Shown here: in pieces, positions 31,589 through 43,540 of the stretch | Numbering within the stretch: position 1 is the stretch's first letter | Layout of the letters: each line of letters begins with the position of its first letter | Source of the DNA: Climacium dendroides | Taxonomy: Eukaryota; Streptophyta; Bryopsida; Hypnales; Climaciaceae | Direction: 5' to 3' | Assembly (NCBI GenBank): GCA_950106755.1 | Contig: OX467086.1 | Location: 17,316,001-17,380,000, forward strand | DNA length: 64,000 nucleotides | Notes under the pieces: model-generated | What the model was told of the DNA's origin: nothing | Seen by the model: only the letters and a program-made list of their open reading frames with translations | The model's database searches: none | Position numbers and translations under genes: made by a program

Positions 31589-34474
31589 ATGAATCTAAGG
31601 AGTGATCTTCGTGCTTGCAGAATGGATTTCCTTGGGTTTGATGAGTTTGCAAATCCAGTTCCCCCATTTCTACCTGATGTTCAGGTGTGTGAAGGAATTC
31701 CTCGTGCAAAATGGGTCTCACGGTTCGTCACTCTTCGAAACGAAGATGGGGTGGACCTTGCAAGGGGGGTTTGCCAGAACATTGACCTAGAGTTAATCAT
31801 TGACCAGGATGGAAAGCCTCTCGGCAATGACCGGGTTGCCATTCAAATTGCTGAGTCTCTGAACGAGGAACTCTTTTCATCTGGGAATGTTTGGTCGCTT
31901 CGTTCTTGGGACATCAAGAGAGTTTTTTTAGATGACGATGTGAGCTTATATGACCATGACCAGACCCATGTATACAACGCAGCCATGAACCCCTCAAGCA
32001 GAAGAATTCGTAAGGGGGTTCAATCGTATGAAACAACTCGTGAAAGGATTGATCCTCAGATTCCTCCCAAGAAAGAACTTCTCCTCTCTATGGAATCGAT
32101 CACATCAGTGTCCACAAAATCATATTGTGAGAAAAATTGTGTTCAACCTTTTCCGTGTGGGCAAATCCAAGCAATAAGGACTGAACTATATTTGGGTGAG
32201 GACTTCAAGGCGCGTAGCAAGACACTTTTGGAGGTGCACAGGCAAATCCATAAAGACAGTGGTGGCAAAGAGTGGATTACCTTGAAAGGCAGAGAAGTGT
32301 GCCCCACTGCGTGGTGGATCATTCATGGGATTGCAAGAGCTACGTTCTATAGGTACAAAGAGAAGGCTAGAATTGGGAAGCAAGCTCAAGTGCATGGAAA
32401 TGTGGGATCCAAAAAACCCCGCATTCATACTCTTCAAGCTACTGCCACGCTTCGAACTCTTATTGAGTCTGATGCTAATCGAATGCCACACAAAACAAGG
32501 ACAATAGAGTCTGGAGAGAAAGTTGCAGTGATGGTTCTACCCTCCGCTTTTCATTGGAGTGACCAATTGCCTAAAATCAATGAGTCCAATGCAGAGTTCA
32601 ATTTACAGCCGATTTCTTCCAGTGGCTTGAGCAACATTCGCCGTCAGAATTTCCCTGAATTTGCTGCCAAGGCTCGTGGGGATAGTTTTGCTAGGTGTGG
32701 CTTGTGCGATGAGTATAAGCAATTGAGGAGTGCCTGTTGGAAATAGGAGTCGTTTGATAAGTATACCAACATTTTGAATACCCATGTTGCAGGTCAGAGG
32801 GCTCATAGAGAGTACTACTATGGAAATCGGGAATTTTCCGTGAGATGCCCGGACAAAATGTTGTGCATCATTCATGATAAAATGGATCACTCAAAAACGG
32901 TTTCTCCACACTTTTCTCACAAGAACAAATCGACGGAATCCTTCATGAAAATGCCTGTTGCTGTTACAGGTATGATTGCTCATGGTCATGGCGATGTACG
33001 ATATGCACACTATGGTGTGGGCATTTTCCCAACAGATTCGAATCATACCATTGGATCCATTGCAAGGTTGTTGCGGGATTTGGAAGGGCCGCCTAAGAAT
33101 TCATCAAGGACGTTATTTTCTATTGAGGGGGGGCAATCCACATTGACAAAGGCGCTTTTAAATGGAGCAGAAAATTGCTTGGACTCCCTCCTTCCACCTC
33201 CAGAACAGCCACTTCCAGCTCAACCTCTCCCACCAATATTAATATTGCAATTGGACAATGCGTCAGGGGACAACAAGAATCGATATGTTTTTGCTTTCTT
33301 CTCTCTACTTGTATACAAAGGCATTTTTCGTGAGGTATACATCAACTTCCTTATTGTGGGACACACTCACGAAGACATTGATGCTCTTTTTGGTCGATGG
33401 AGCTCAAGATTGAAGACGAATGACTACCTAACACTTCCAAAGTTCATGAAGTCCTTTATGGATTGTGAAACGCACCCTGTAATTCCTCATCTCATTGAGG
33501 AGCTCCCTGATTTCAAGAAATTTGTGGAGGATTATTTGGACACTAGTGGCGATGAATTAGGGGGGCATTCAAAAAGTCAACAATTCAAGTTTTTTATGGA
33601 TTCTTCAGGATGGCCTTTGATGGAGTATAAGAATTTGTGTACTGACCCAAAGTGGTTGCCAGAGCACGGCAATGGGATTAGAATGTAGTCAGAGATTGAG
33701 GATGGTCTTCCTAAAGTACCAAGTGGTAGCCCTAAACCTTTGGCTCCAGTTCCAATGAAAGCTCTTAAAGACATAAAGAAAGGTTTGAATGGCTATGTTA
33801 GGCATTGGAACAAAATGGCAAACAATGATCATAGTGGAGAGTACAGGCGAAAGAATGGTCCACTAGAAGAGTATTGGAAAGGCATCAGAGCTACTCTAGA
33901 TGCACCTCTTCAGGTGCGGGAGGCATTACTTGATGGATTTTGGCCAGCTTCAAGGATTGCCAATGATGAAACAGATCAAATGCAAAGAAATGGCACATTG
34001 CGTGAAGAAAATGCGGAGAATGTCAACTTTGTTGGACGTAAGCGTGATCATCCACGTTCTTCGTTTCGTGTTGCTCGTGATACACACGCAGGTTCTTTTG
34101 TTGCAGTGCGTCCTGCTGATGGTGATCCAAAACCATTTTGGCTTGCTAGGGCTATTACGGCTCCGAGCCCCGATCCAGGGCATATGCATATAATCAAAAT
34201 CCAATATTGGAGGCCTACTTCGGATCGGCACATTAATATGGAGACATATGAAGGTTGGGACACCAAACAAGGAAATGTGTGGCGTGAAGATAGCGTTATA
34301 TCTTCAACATGGTCAAGCACAGATTGTATCATGATAGCTTGGAAGCCACAGTTTCGTGACGGAACTAAAAATCCAAAGGTGACGGTTCCAAGCCTGCAAA
34401 TTCAAATCATCAAGGCATCAGTGGCAGCCTTTACGACTGATGCAAATATCGATGGTTCAATGGTTGAAGAATGA
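31589..34474 (+). pseudogene. DUF7869-type protein, candidate transposase, two in-frame TAGs
   Basis: A single frame of 962 codons is interrupted only by TAG at 32744-32746 and 33686-33688, both explicable as CAG. N-terminal residues 1-180 are unassigned. Then come CVQPF and RCGLCDEYKQL, possible metal-binding pairs, and a helix block VCPTAWWIIHGIARATFYRY. The core has IIHDKMDHSK, DNASGDNKNRYVFAF and VGHTHEDIDALFGRWSS. Three conserved acidic positions separated by strands and helices resemble an RNase H-like DDE/D catalytic triad, and D-N-x-x-G-x-N-K-N with G-H-T-H-x-D-x-D is the DUF7869 signature. The C-terminus (GSFVAVRPADGDPKPFWLAR, then KIQYWRPTS) looks like a small chromatin-binding beta barrel. 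It ends about 450 bp from the right end of the element. A splice acceptor (CTTGCAG near 31620) leaves the true start uncertain. Confidence 0.65.
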
Positions 34475-34894
34475 CTTATAGTTCATAATTATATTAGTCA
34501 AATGTTGTTTTGGTAGTTCAATTAGAGCGCTCAATGTAATTATTAACAAGTTTTGAGATGTTTACATTCATATATGTATTGGTTACTTTTATTATGGTAG
34601 TGTGCCTATGTATGAGAAATAGCTCTCTATTAATAGTAAATTTATTTATTACTATTGTGTCTCCAAGTATTGCATTCTAAATGTTTTGGGTGAATTTTTG
34701 GTAATTTATATATTTAATTTCATGTTAAACTTTGCTATCCTCCATGTATAGATTACTTCTTTGACATTTGGAAGTTTTGATTTGTGAGAAAAATCATATT
34801 TGACGTTTCTAGGTCTCAATTTAATAAAGAGTCTCAAATTAATGAACCCTTTTTCTACCTTACATGTATGAAAAATTAAAATGAGACTGCAACT

Positions 34895-34920
34895 TGTCTC
34901 ATTTTAACGAATAAGGCCTT
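34895..34920 (-). repeat. Right terminal inverted repeat
   Basis: The complement begins AAGGCCTTATTCGTTAAA then ATGAGACAA. Further GTCTCATTTTAA-like and GTCTCAATTTAA-like copies lie inside (34813-34890), forming subterminal repeats. Confidence 0.8.
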
Positions 34921-34924
34921 AAGT
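34921..34924 (+). other. Target-site duplication AAGT, right
   Basis: Exact match to 13917-13920. Confidence 0.7.
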
Positions 34925-35978
34925 AAACATTGCTTCTAGTACTTACATTTTCTACAGAAGGCAATTATCTAAACTCTCTGCCAGTAAGAACTATGTTTTA
35001 ACTTCAAAAATTCATAATTACTTGCACAAGTGTTGAAATACTACAAAAGAAAACCATCTTCTTCAAATCTACATTTATGATAGAAGCTTAAAAGAGAATT
35101 TTAGTTTCCAACAATATAGAAGTTGCTCATTGCTAAAAATAAATGAAATAGCAATCAATTTAATGTCTACTATGAAAGATCAATTTATATAAAATTGTGA
35201 CTACCTAAGATTACTACATTATTCATACGTTTCCTTATGCTATACATGTCATTGGAGATAGGGTGATAAGCAAAAGTGGGTTGTCATGGACATAATACTA
35301 ATTCAAACTCTATGGGTTCAATTTTAAATGTTCAATTTTGAAGTTCGGTCTTACATTATTTGTGCATACCATACCTTCATGGTAGTTTCTTGTCTTTCTC
35401 AATCTATTTTCTAAGTGTGTTGGCAATTTGGTACGGAAGACCTTTGTCCAAATGTTTTTCTAAGGTTATAAGATATAATTACTAGTTTGATTACCACATT
35501 TCATATAGGAGTAGTCTTAGAGTGAAGAGTCATTCTCGTATTTCAACTTAAGCAAAAAACATCTACAAAGTTGAACCTCATCATGAAATTAAAAAGCCCT
35601 ACAAAATTGAATTGGTTTCAGGCTTCTATAAGGCTTTACGGCAAGCACACAACAACCTCAACTACTACACAACTTTGAAGTCCTTGGAACTTCTAAATTG
35701 CTTATTAAAAATATTTGACAGAAGGAACTACATTAAACATGTGTCGATCTTATTCACTTTAGTATTGTTTGGTAAATTTTGAGTTCCTATGATTTACAAT
35801 GAATATAGTTCTATTTTACGTCATTTCAATAGCCTAAGACAGGATACACGTGAGAAATACTTCAGTTGAACTAACTTGCACATAATGCGACAACTACATG
35901 CGTTTTGTCAATTTTTAGGAACAGACATTGCTGTCAAGAATTAATTCTCTACGGACTTGTACTCTGGGAAAACGGTAG
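34925..35978. other. Flank without a gene
   Basis: AT-rich. 34980-35040 resembles the satellite unit at 11690-12905. Nothing else seen. Confidence 0.5.
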
Positions 35979-36167
35979 CACTACAAGAGAAAGGGGTGTT
36001 TTAAATAGTGTCCTAGACATCACATCTTTTAAGTAACGTCTTTTAAGTAAGTTTTTAAGTAAAATTTTACTAAAAAGACAGTCTTTTTAGTAAAAGTTTA
36101 CTTAAAAACTTACTTAAAAGACATGATCTCTAGGATACTACTTAAAACACCCCTTTCTCTTGTAGTG
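35979..36167. mobile_element. CACTA-type MITE
   Basis: 189 bp. The left end CACTACAAGAGAAAGGGGTG and the right end CACCCCTTTCTCTTGTAGTG are exact complements, extending to about 26 bp. The interior is also nearly self-complementary (TTTTAGTAAA/TTTACTAAAA). A 3-bp TAG duplication flanks it on both sides (35976-35978 and 36168-36170), as expected for CACTA transposition. It has no coding capacity. Confidence 0.9.
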
Positions 36168-36859
36168 TAGTCATGTGTCTTCCCTATTCTTTAACTTCTG
36201 AAAACAATTAACCTCAATGAATAATGTTTCAAGCGGGATTTCAAATCACAGATTTAGTTCATTTCTTAACAGTCTGTACAAACAAGCTTACTTCATCTTA
36301 TGTATGCTTAGATGTTAATAAATGCACTTTAAGGTAGTTCACTTTATGTACTATTAATTGTTGGTTTCAAAATACCAACATTCTTTGTTTTATTTGTGTG
36401 AGAAAAAAAAATGGGTAGTTAGCCATATGTATTTCATGCAACTTGTTTTACAGTCACTACCACTTGACTAGTGCATTAGGAAAAACTTTTTTTAAAATAA
36501 AAGTTAAACTTCGTTTGCTCACTACCACTTAACTAGTGAGTGATGACAAAATTTACTAAGGTACAAGTTAAACTTGTTTTTCTCTCAAGGAGCATGGATT
36601 TGTTTCAACAATGTTATTGTGATTGCAGTCTTTTTTTCTTTTCTCAAAGTAGAACTTTATAAAATCTTTTACCAGAAGTGACTTCCCATAATTTGTTATT
36701 GAAGCTTAAAATTCCTACACATTATCCTTTAAAACTTTTGAGTAACACAGATCCAGAGCAATGAATACAAGGAAAACATAACACTATTTAATGAAAACAT
36801 AAATCTGAACTGTCCATTGCAGTGTTGCAAATTGTCCTCAGTTGTCATAGTTGAAGCAT
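36168..36859. other. No gene seen
   Basis: AT-rich sequence with a diverged duplication of CTACCACTTGACTAGTG (about 36459 and 36520). Confidence 0.45.
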
Positions 36860-38870
36860 AATGTGGGAGTGTGATCCCACATGCTATACCCAGAAAACTA
36901 GCATTAGATAGGAAACTTTAAAATTTAGTCCTTTAAAAAGGGAAGTTTTGAAGTTCTAATAGGAGATTAGAAAGATTTGGGAAATGCCGGAACTCCGGTT
37001 CTGGAAAATTCCAAATAGGTCTAAGAAACCTAATTCCGGAACCCTAAAAAGTTCCGGAAAACGGATGACGGCGCCGGCCCTAAAAGCCGGAAACCGGATC
37101 CGTACTAGGGTTAGGTTTTGCCGCCAAAACCTATCCCATACTCTCGTCCAACTGTCCATCCATCTGACTAGTATAAGAAGAATGTAGCCGGTGGAAGGCA
37201 AAGTTGCATTCTTACTTTCTTGCATCTTTGTTTTCTTGCCTTTTTCAGCTCTTAGAAATTTCTAGTAGATTTTATTTATTTCAAATAGAATTTGATGTAA
37301 GAAATCCATTCATAGTATATTTTCTTTATTCTGTGGGATAGAAATAGAGAAATTACTAGAGTTATGGATTAACAACTATAGGGGCTCTTAATTGAGGTAA
37401 AATGGTTAAGGGAGAAATTTGCACTTTCCGTCCTAACCAGAAACCGGAGCCTGGAGAGTTGTCCAAAAAGTATTTTCAAAGACTTTTTGTAGTATCGGAA
37501 CTAAATCCGGAATCAATCCGAAACTATTCCGAACTAACGGATCCAGAATCCGTAAATGTCTAGTATCTGGATAGGATCCGGATGAAGATCCGGAATCTGG
37601 AAAATGATTCGGGACAAAAGCCTCATACAATGAAGACGACTCCGGCTGGAAGCGGAAAGGGCGGATCCGGAAAGGGCGGATCCGGAAAGGGCGGATCCGA
37701 AAAAGGTAGATCCGGAACGGATCCAGAATGGATCCGGAATTTCCGGAAGATCCGGAATTTTAGGAAATTCCGAATTGATCTGACGTTGATCTTTCTGGAT
37801 ATCCTGGGATGTTCACTGGAGATTACCAAAAATCTAGCGGACAAGTAGGAATGTTTTGTGGGATTTTTAGGATGATGTTAGTTTTAGTTTAAGTAGGGTT
37901 TTGATGGACCTTTCTGGTCATTCACATCCGTCCCATAGTTTCAGCTTGTATCTTTTTGAGCTTAATCCAAGTGTTTGAAAGTGTCCATTCTCTTATCTTT
38001 TGTATTTGGTACATACTTGTGGGGTGTGTGGGTCCATTCTTGCTTTTCCGGATGCTTAGAACTTACCTTGAGTAGCAAGAGTCGACTTCGTGAGTGGTTT
38101 CCGGGCGTTACTAACTTGATGGGGAGATCGGCCGGATTGTTCCGACAATAGTGTTAGAGTACTACCGCATGGATGCCGGTATAGCATGAGGGTAGGATAC
38201 GGCCTTAGGTGAAAGGGTATTTGAGAGGTTGCTAGCAACTTCCGTGTACGGGAGTTTGCAAGACGTGCCCGAATTCCGGATTGCCAGAATTCCCCATAGA
38301 CGGAGTTAAAGCCCCGGCGCAATGCCCAAGAGAGTACGAGGATATTCACCTAGTCGATTGGAGACTTAGTGTCCAGTTAATGTTATAATGTCGTTGTAGT
38401 CCTTGACTGTCCCTGCATGACCTGGTCCGGTAAGCATTCCGGATCTGTGAGGTGACGGAAAAGTAGGACACTTCCGGTCCCTAAAGTGGTAGTTTAGCAT
38501 CAGTATTAGAAGTTGAGAGGTTGAGAGAGAGAAAGAGAGCGTATTTCTGGACACGGTAAGCATCCGGACGGTGGAGCTGGCCACTCATCACCTAAACCTA
38601 GGGATCCCGGAAAGGGGCAACTGAACAGTTTCCGGACTTTTCCGGAACCAACTCGACACTAGTAGCTGGACCGGACCTGTAGTCCGGAGTAGTAAGTAGG
38701 AGAGAAAGTGAATGCTTAGGTCGAAGTTATCCTATGAATCTATAAACCTCAAGTCCTCGTGGGAACGATTCCGGAGCGGTTTACTCTAAGTGGGCCTTTG
38801 GTGCGAATTAAGGGCTAACTGGAGGAATACTGGTCCGACTAATCACTACACATAAGCTATGGCATGTTCG
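36860..38870 (+). mobile_element. TCCGGA-rich transposon-like segment
   Basis: GC content and TCCGGA density rise sharply compared with both flanks. There is a hairpin TGTGGGA/TCCCACA at about 36862-36881, a TATA-like TATAAGAAG near 37171, and scattered TTCCGGAA-like motifs to 38870. The same TCCGGA vocabulary occurs at 60290-60460 beside another transposon fragment. This looks like a leader or long-terminal-repeat region, but I could not find a repeat partner or a polymerase frame. Confidence 0.35.
37655..37715 (+). repeat. 15-bp tandem repeat GGATCCGGAAAGGGC
   Basis: Three to four tandem copies. The 15-bp period encodes a GSGKG repeat in one frame, probably by chance. Confidence 0.7.
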
Positions 38871-39114
38871 CAGACACGACCTCTAACTACAGAGATAGCT
38901 GCTATGGAAATGGAGACCATGAGCAAGAATGGAGGGTGATGGTTTGTTTTAACTTCCATCCAGACAAGCACTAACCAAGCAAGCACTTAGACAGGTGGAC
39001 ACCCGCAGAACTGTCAATTTTATGTTCTCTGCCTACTCTCTCCCTTGAATGCAGTGCTGACCAATTTTTTCTTTGTTTTTTCAATTTATGTTCCCAACTG
39101 AATTGCTGACATCG

Positions 39115-39290
39115 AAGTTACTAACAACGCTATTTCTATCGATAGTGCAAGTTCAGAAGCAGTTGAGAGGATTTTCGGCATCATTGTGTATTGGACAGTA
39201 GTTTTAAAGGCACGAGAAACTCAGGAGTGTGAGCTCCGAAAGAAACCAACAATCAACCGCGTGAGGAGTCTCTCGCTGTGTGCAAACTAA
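39115..39290 (+). pseudogene. Possible hAT transposase dimerisation-domain fragment
   Basis: An open stretch reads AISIDSASSEAVERIFGI, followed by a basic region ending NRVRSLSLCAN. SxSSEAVERIF resembles the SxSSxxxERxFS box of hAT C-terminal domains. Only about 55 residues are preserved and there is no upstream transposase core, so this is tentative. Confidence 0.3.
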
Positions 39291-42200
39291 ATAGCAAAGT
39301 CAAGCTAAAAAGGTAATACTTTTTCTAAGTTTGGAATTAGTCATGCATTCCATTGTAACATGTGGTCCTCTTGAAATTGAGATGCAACTTCAAATTGATT
39401 GTTTATGGTTTATGGTTCTCACAGTACTAAGTGACTGTCTTGATTTCATTAAAAAATAATCCTTGGTACAATTAGGCATCTGCTCTATAAAAATCAAGGC
39501 TGGGATTCGAATTCTGCTGCTCAATTACAAAATATAACTCTCTCATTCTACTTCAAGAACTGGGGACCAAGTGCAGTTCAAGAAAAGTTGTACAGAAAAG
39601 GTACGTTCAATTTTTTTTATTCCTTTGACAATCATCTACCTTGAAGCCTGTCTTGTAGAATTAATAACATAGAAATAAAAATTGAACCAACAAAATGCAA
39701 TTTGAGCTAAGAATCCTCCTAAGTAGATTTGTGTTGAAAAATGAACAAAGAACATGATTCACACGTCCTAGAGCACTTCGTGACTGTCCAAATTGTCACC
39801 CGAAACTCAATATCTTTGAATCCTTCACTACTCAGTTACCTGAAATGCACATAAAGTTATTGAGTTCATCTAATCTACGAAGTTTGTATTCAAACGGCTT
39901 TCAATAATTTGCTGCCTGAAATGTTTGAATACTTAATCAATAAAACCAATTTTTTTCAATTTTTTTTGTATTTCACGAAGGATTGAATTCAAAGACAAAG
40001 ATAGAATATAGAAGTCCGGAGATTATTTGTTAGGAGCCTGAACCTCCAAACGAAGCCAGGACAGAGTGAAGTCTAAACCTTCGGATGAAGCCAAATAGAG
40101 TGCACTCTGACAGCATAGCCTTGATCACAGCTGCAGGTGACCGCCCTTCAACCCCTTCCAAAACTCACCCTAACCTTCATGCTTCACCGTATGTTTGTCA
40201 TCCTTCATCGTACTAAAGAAAAGCAACAATAAGAAAACAATATGCTAGTGATAAATTTAGGCTTGCACTACGTAGATGAGAAAGCAAAGAAAATAAGCAA
40301 CTCAAGACAAAGTAGAAGATGCGCAAGTGAGAGATCCACGTACCTCAACGACTGAAAATAAACTGAAGGAGAGAAGCAATTGGCGAGGAGGATCATAGAA
40401 CAAGGTAGTTGTAGTTGTTAAAATGGGACAAGGTAGTTGTTTTACTTGAAAAATTTGCTTCAAGGGCGTTGACTTACCACGTACCTATAAGAAGTTGCCC
40501 ACTGATTAGTACACCTCTTTGCATGAAGGTGAGAGATCCACAGAAATCCTCATCTTCCTACATTCTACTGTTGCAAGGAATTGGAAGCTATAGTGACCCT
40601 CCGCGACCACGAAGGGTCACTGTAGAAATTTACTTCGGAATACTTCTACGATAGCAACGTCAGCTTCATTCTTTGGAAGACAATTTAAAAATAATTAAAT
40701 GAAAACTGCAACTAGAAACGGAAAGAGGAGAAAGAGTACTATGGGGTAGGGGGTAGGGTTTACCGTTCTTCAGCAGTATTGCTCGCCATGTACAGGAAGT
40801 CGGTTGTGCTTCATCAACTTCGGAAGCTGATCGATGTTTTGGGTCCTAAACCCAAATTAGACTCAATGGGGGTTGGAGAGCATTTGCTCATTTTAATTAC
40901 CTCTCCGTAGGCAATTCATTGATATTTTCTATTGTAGGCCCTTTCAAATTTGAGGTATACGTATTTTGCAGAATGGATGGAAATCCTAAGTGATGCCCAA
41001 GAACACAATCGAGAACATGCAGAGATGAGCAATTGGCTGCAATTGGAAAACTAAAAGGTCCAGCGACGAAGTTGACGATGAGCTCTAGAGGGGAACGCTC
41101 GGTCTCGACTTCAAGTCCTAGTGCTACATCGTGCATTCCATCATTGTCACAACATTGACTGAACCCTTAAAGTCATAAACTTTCGTCTCATAAAGTCATT
41201 TGAAATTTCAATTAACCGCTCTATAGTTGAACTACTTCAGTTTATTGCCGTAACTTGTATCAACCCAATGACTTGGAGTGCTTGCATCTCAAAATAGGAA
41301 TGAATAAAGTAGGTTTTTCTTCGGCATCCAATGCTGGATTGAAGCTATCGCAACGAAAAACCCAACAGCAGATTCATTTTGGCTAACCATGATTTTGTAT
41401 CGCAACATGCTCACGTCTTGGATTGTCTTGAGACTTACTGGATTGGTGCAAAAGCTTAACAAGCCGCCGTAACTCCAATGTAGACTCGTAAATCCTGTCT
41501 TCAACCAAAAAATCGAGCTAATCATCTGCTTTTTGACTTCCATTTTCTGGTGAGTACCGTTCTATCTGTAATGCTGGAGACTGATTTGAGGCGGACTACG
41601 ACTATTGTGGGGTTTGGATCTCACATGTTGTGCTAAGTAGCCGCTATGTTGAGGCATGTACATTACGTTGCTACCAGTAGAGTGGGGGCAGAATCGATTG
41701 TTCAAACTAGAAGGTGTGGTAAGAAGGAATACTTCGGAAGAAAGAGGAAACCCTAAAATTGATTTTAAATATGGAGGCTGAGTATGAAATTCGAAAACGC
41801 CTCCACTAATTGCCTAGGGTTTTGTAAACAGAGGAATGCAACACTCTGACAAGAATTGAACTTCCACTTGGCAAGCAATTGAGTCATTTAAAAAAAAAAT
41901 TATATACAATTGGCGAGAAATGTAGTTACCCCGGCTAAGGAGGCTGAAGTTTTGTCAAAAACAAAACTCCTTGCTCTGATAATTTCTCCAGAGTTCCGTC
42001 CGGACCCACTCACAAATGGGTCACACAGCTATTGCATTTGAGGTTATGTCAAACCAATAGCTTTATTATATTGTTAGACTAAGAATTGCCTTTATCAAAC
42101 CGGTCTTTAAGAGGGGATGTTTTTTCCTTTCTCTTTTTTAGGCAAGCGCTTATCAAGAGTTATGGATAGAAACAATATGAAAAGGATGATCGCTTTGCTT

Positions 42201-42982
42201 TGTTTTTCACGAACTTGTGCTTGTGCTGCAAACGGATGTTTAGTAGTTAAATGTTGTGATTAGAGAGTACAGAGCATATATCAAATTATAGACATTAGAC
42301 AAAAATGTTAGGTACACAAACCTCTTACTATCATGATTTGCAACTGAACTATATTGGAGCTAAGTCCAGGAGGGACAAATATTTTTCAGAGGTGTATACT
42401 TGTTTCATGAGCCTAAGCCAAGTCAAATTATAATTTCGAGATGGAAATTGTAATTTTAATTTATTTTTGAAGAGGAGCGTCCTAAATTTATAAAACCACC
42501 CATAAAGTACAATCAAGAATGCCCTTTTCACAACTCGTTTCCACCTTCCCATGTATTTATTAGTACTCACATATCCAGCAATGAAGGATTGGCACATTAC
42601 CAAAATTACAATTAATGCTATTTTTTGGTCAAGGAGTCAAAGAAGTAAACAAATGTAGATGAATTTTGAGGTGAAATTGGGACCAAATATAGAGTGCTAT
42701 AGTTAGGAAGTTGACGGCTATTCGCTAATCTACCTAAGGTATCTCTTGAAGTGACCCTGTAAGAGCTACTTGCATTATGGTTCACTAATTGCGTTCTTTG
42801 GGAAGCTGAATTCCTTCCAATGGTTTTTAGGTAATTTTGGTATGAAGAAATATGGAATTCGCATGTAAGTTATAATTCTAATGCAAAATACACCAATATA
42901 ATTGCATTTCTCTTACTTTGAAATAATTTTTAAAATTTCATAAAAAATTCACTTTTAATTTGTTGCAACCTTTGAACAAGTG
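39291..42982. other. Long stretch without a supported gene
   Basis: Short open frames only, with no family motif. I found no tandem array or inverted repeat worth calling. Confidence 0.4.
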
Positions 42983-43074
42983 TTGTAGAAGATGTTGTGA
43001 TTTGTCACTAGTGTCACTAACCTCCCAAAAGGGGGGTAGTGACATTAGTGACAGAATACAACATCTCCTACAAT
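42983..43074. repeat. Foldback hairpin, 36-38-bp arms
   Basis: The left arm starts TTGTAGAAGATGTTGTGATT and continues TGTCACTAGTGTCACTA. The right arm is its near complement (TAGTGACATTAGTGACAGAA then TACAACATCTCCTACAA) around a short CCTCCCAAAAGGGGGG loop. It is a small foldback transposon or a hairpin-RNA source. Confidence 0.65.
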
Positions 43075-43540
43075 TTTTCAACGAAGAGACCACATCCTCT
43101 AAGACTTTGTACATGTGTTCAAGCATTAGAGGTCCACCTCCATGCCAATTTTTGGAAGTTTTGGCCACTTTTAGAATTTTCCACAATTCATTGATTATTT
43201 TAATTTTGAACCCCAAAATGGATAAGAATGGGGGTGATCTTTCTCCAATTTCTTTTGCAAATTATGTACCTTCTTGTATCTTATGTACACTATATAGTTT
43301 TCATCATAACATTTTTACAATGTAGAATTCAATTTAGAATCAAAGAATTTTTTTTAACATTTTTTTTATTCTGAAGGAAATACTTGAGTATAAATAGGTA
43401 CAAAAAAGAATGTTGATATAAGTTACAAAATTTCATGATTGTACTCTAAGAATAATTTCAAGGTAGCCTACTTCAGAAATTTGTAGATTTTTTTTTAATT
43501 GAGAAATTATAATTCCACTTGTGTTTGATTTACAAAACAA

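Larger units (their letters stand above)
13921..34920 (+). mobile_element. 21-kb TIR DNA transposon with two outward-reading genes
   Basis: The ends form an inverted repeat of 26 bp with one mismatch (AAGGCCTTATTCGTTAAA then W then TGAGACAA), flanked by AAGT on both sides. Inside are: a minus-strand multi-exon gene with ParB-like, methyltransferase-like and phosphatase-like parts (15611-21698), a possible last exon or separate gene (14485-15399), palindrome arrays, several minisatellites, and a plus-strand DUF7869-type gene (31589-34474). A younger TGTCGTG-family insertion (copy 2) lies within it; without that the element is about 18.5 kb. Terminal sequence and 4-bp duplication do not obviously match a superfamily I know. 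The genes carry seven nonsense codons, so this copy is unlikely to be active. Confidence 0.75.

Noticed and set aside
15611..34474. A reassigned genetic code in which TGA or TAG is sense
   Set aside because: The same region uses TGA, TAG and TAA as ordinary terminators, all breaks fit C-to-T decay, and neighbouring pseudogenes show frameshifts too.
13921..34920. Endogenous giant virus or viral fragment
   Set aside because: No capsid, polymerase, packaging ATPase or other viral core gene is seen; introns, TIRs and a target duplication fit a transposon.
37582..37848. Glycine/lysine-repeat protein
   Set aside because: It comes from the 15-bp repeat within TCCGGA-rich DNA; no supporting homology or splice structure.
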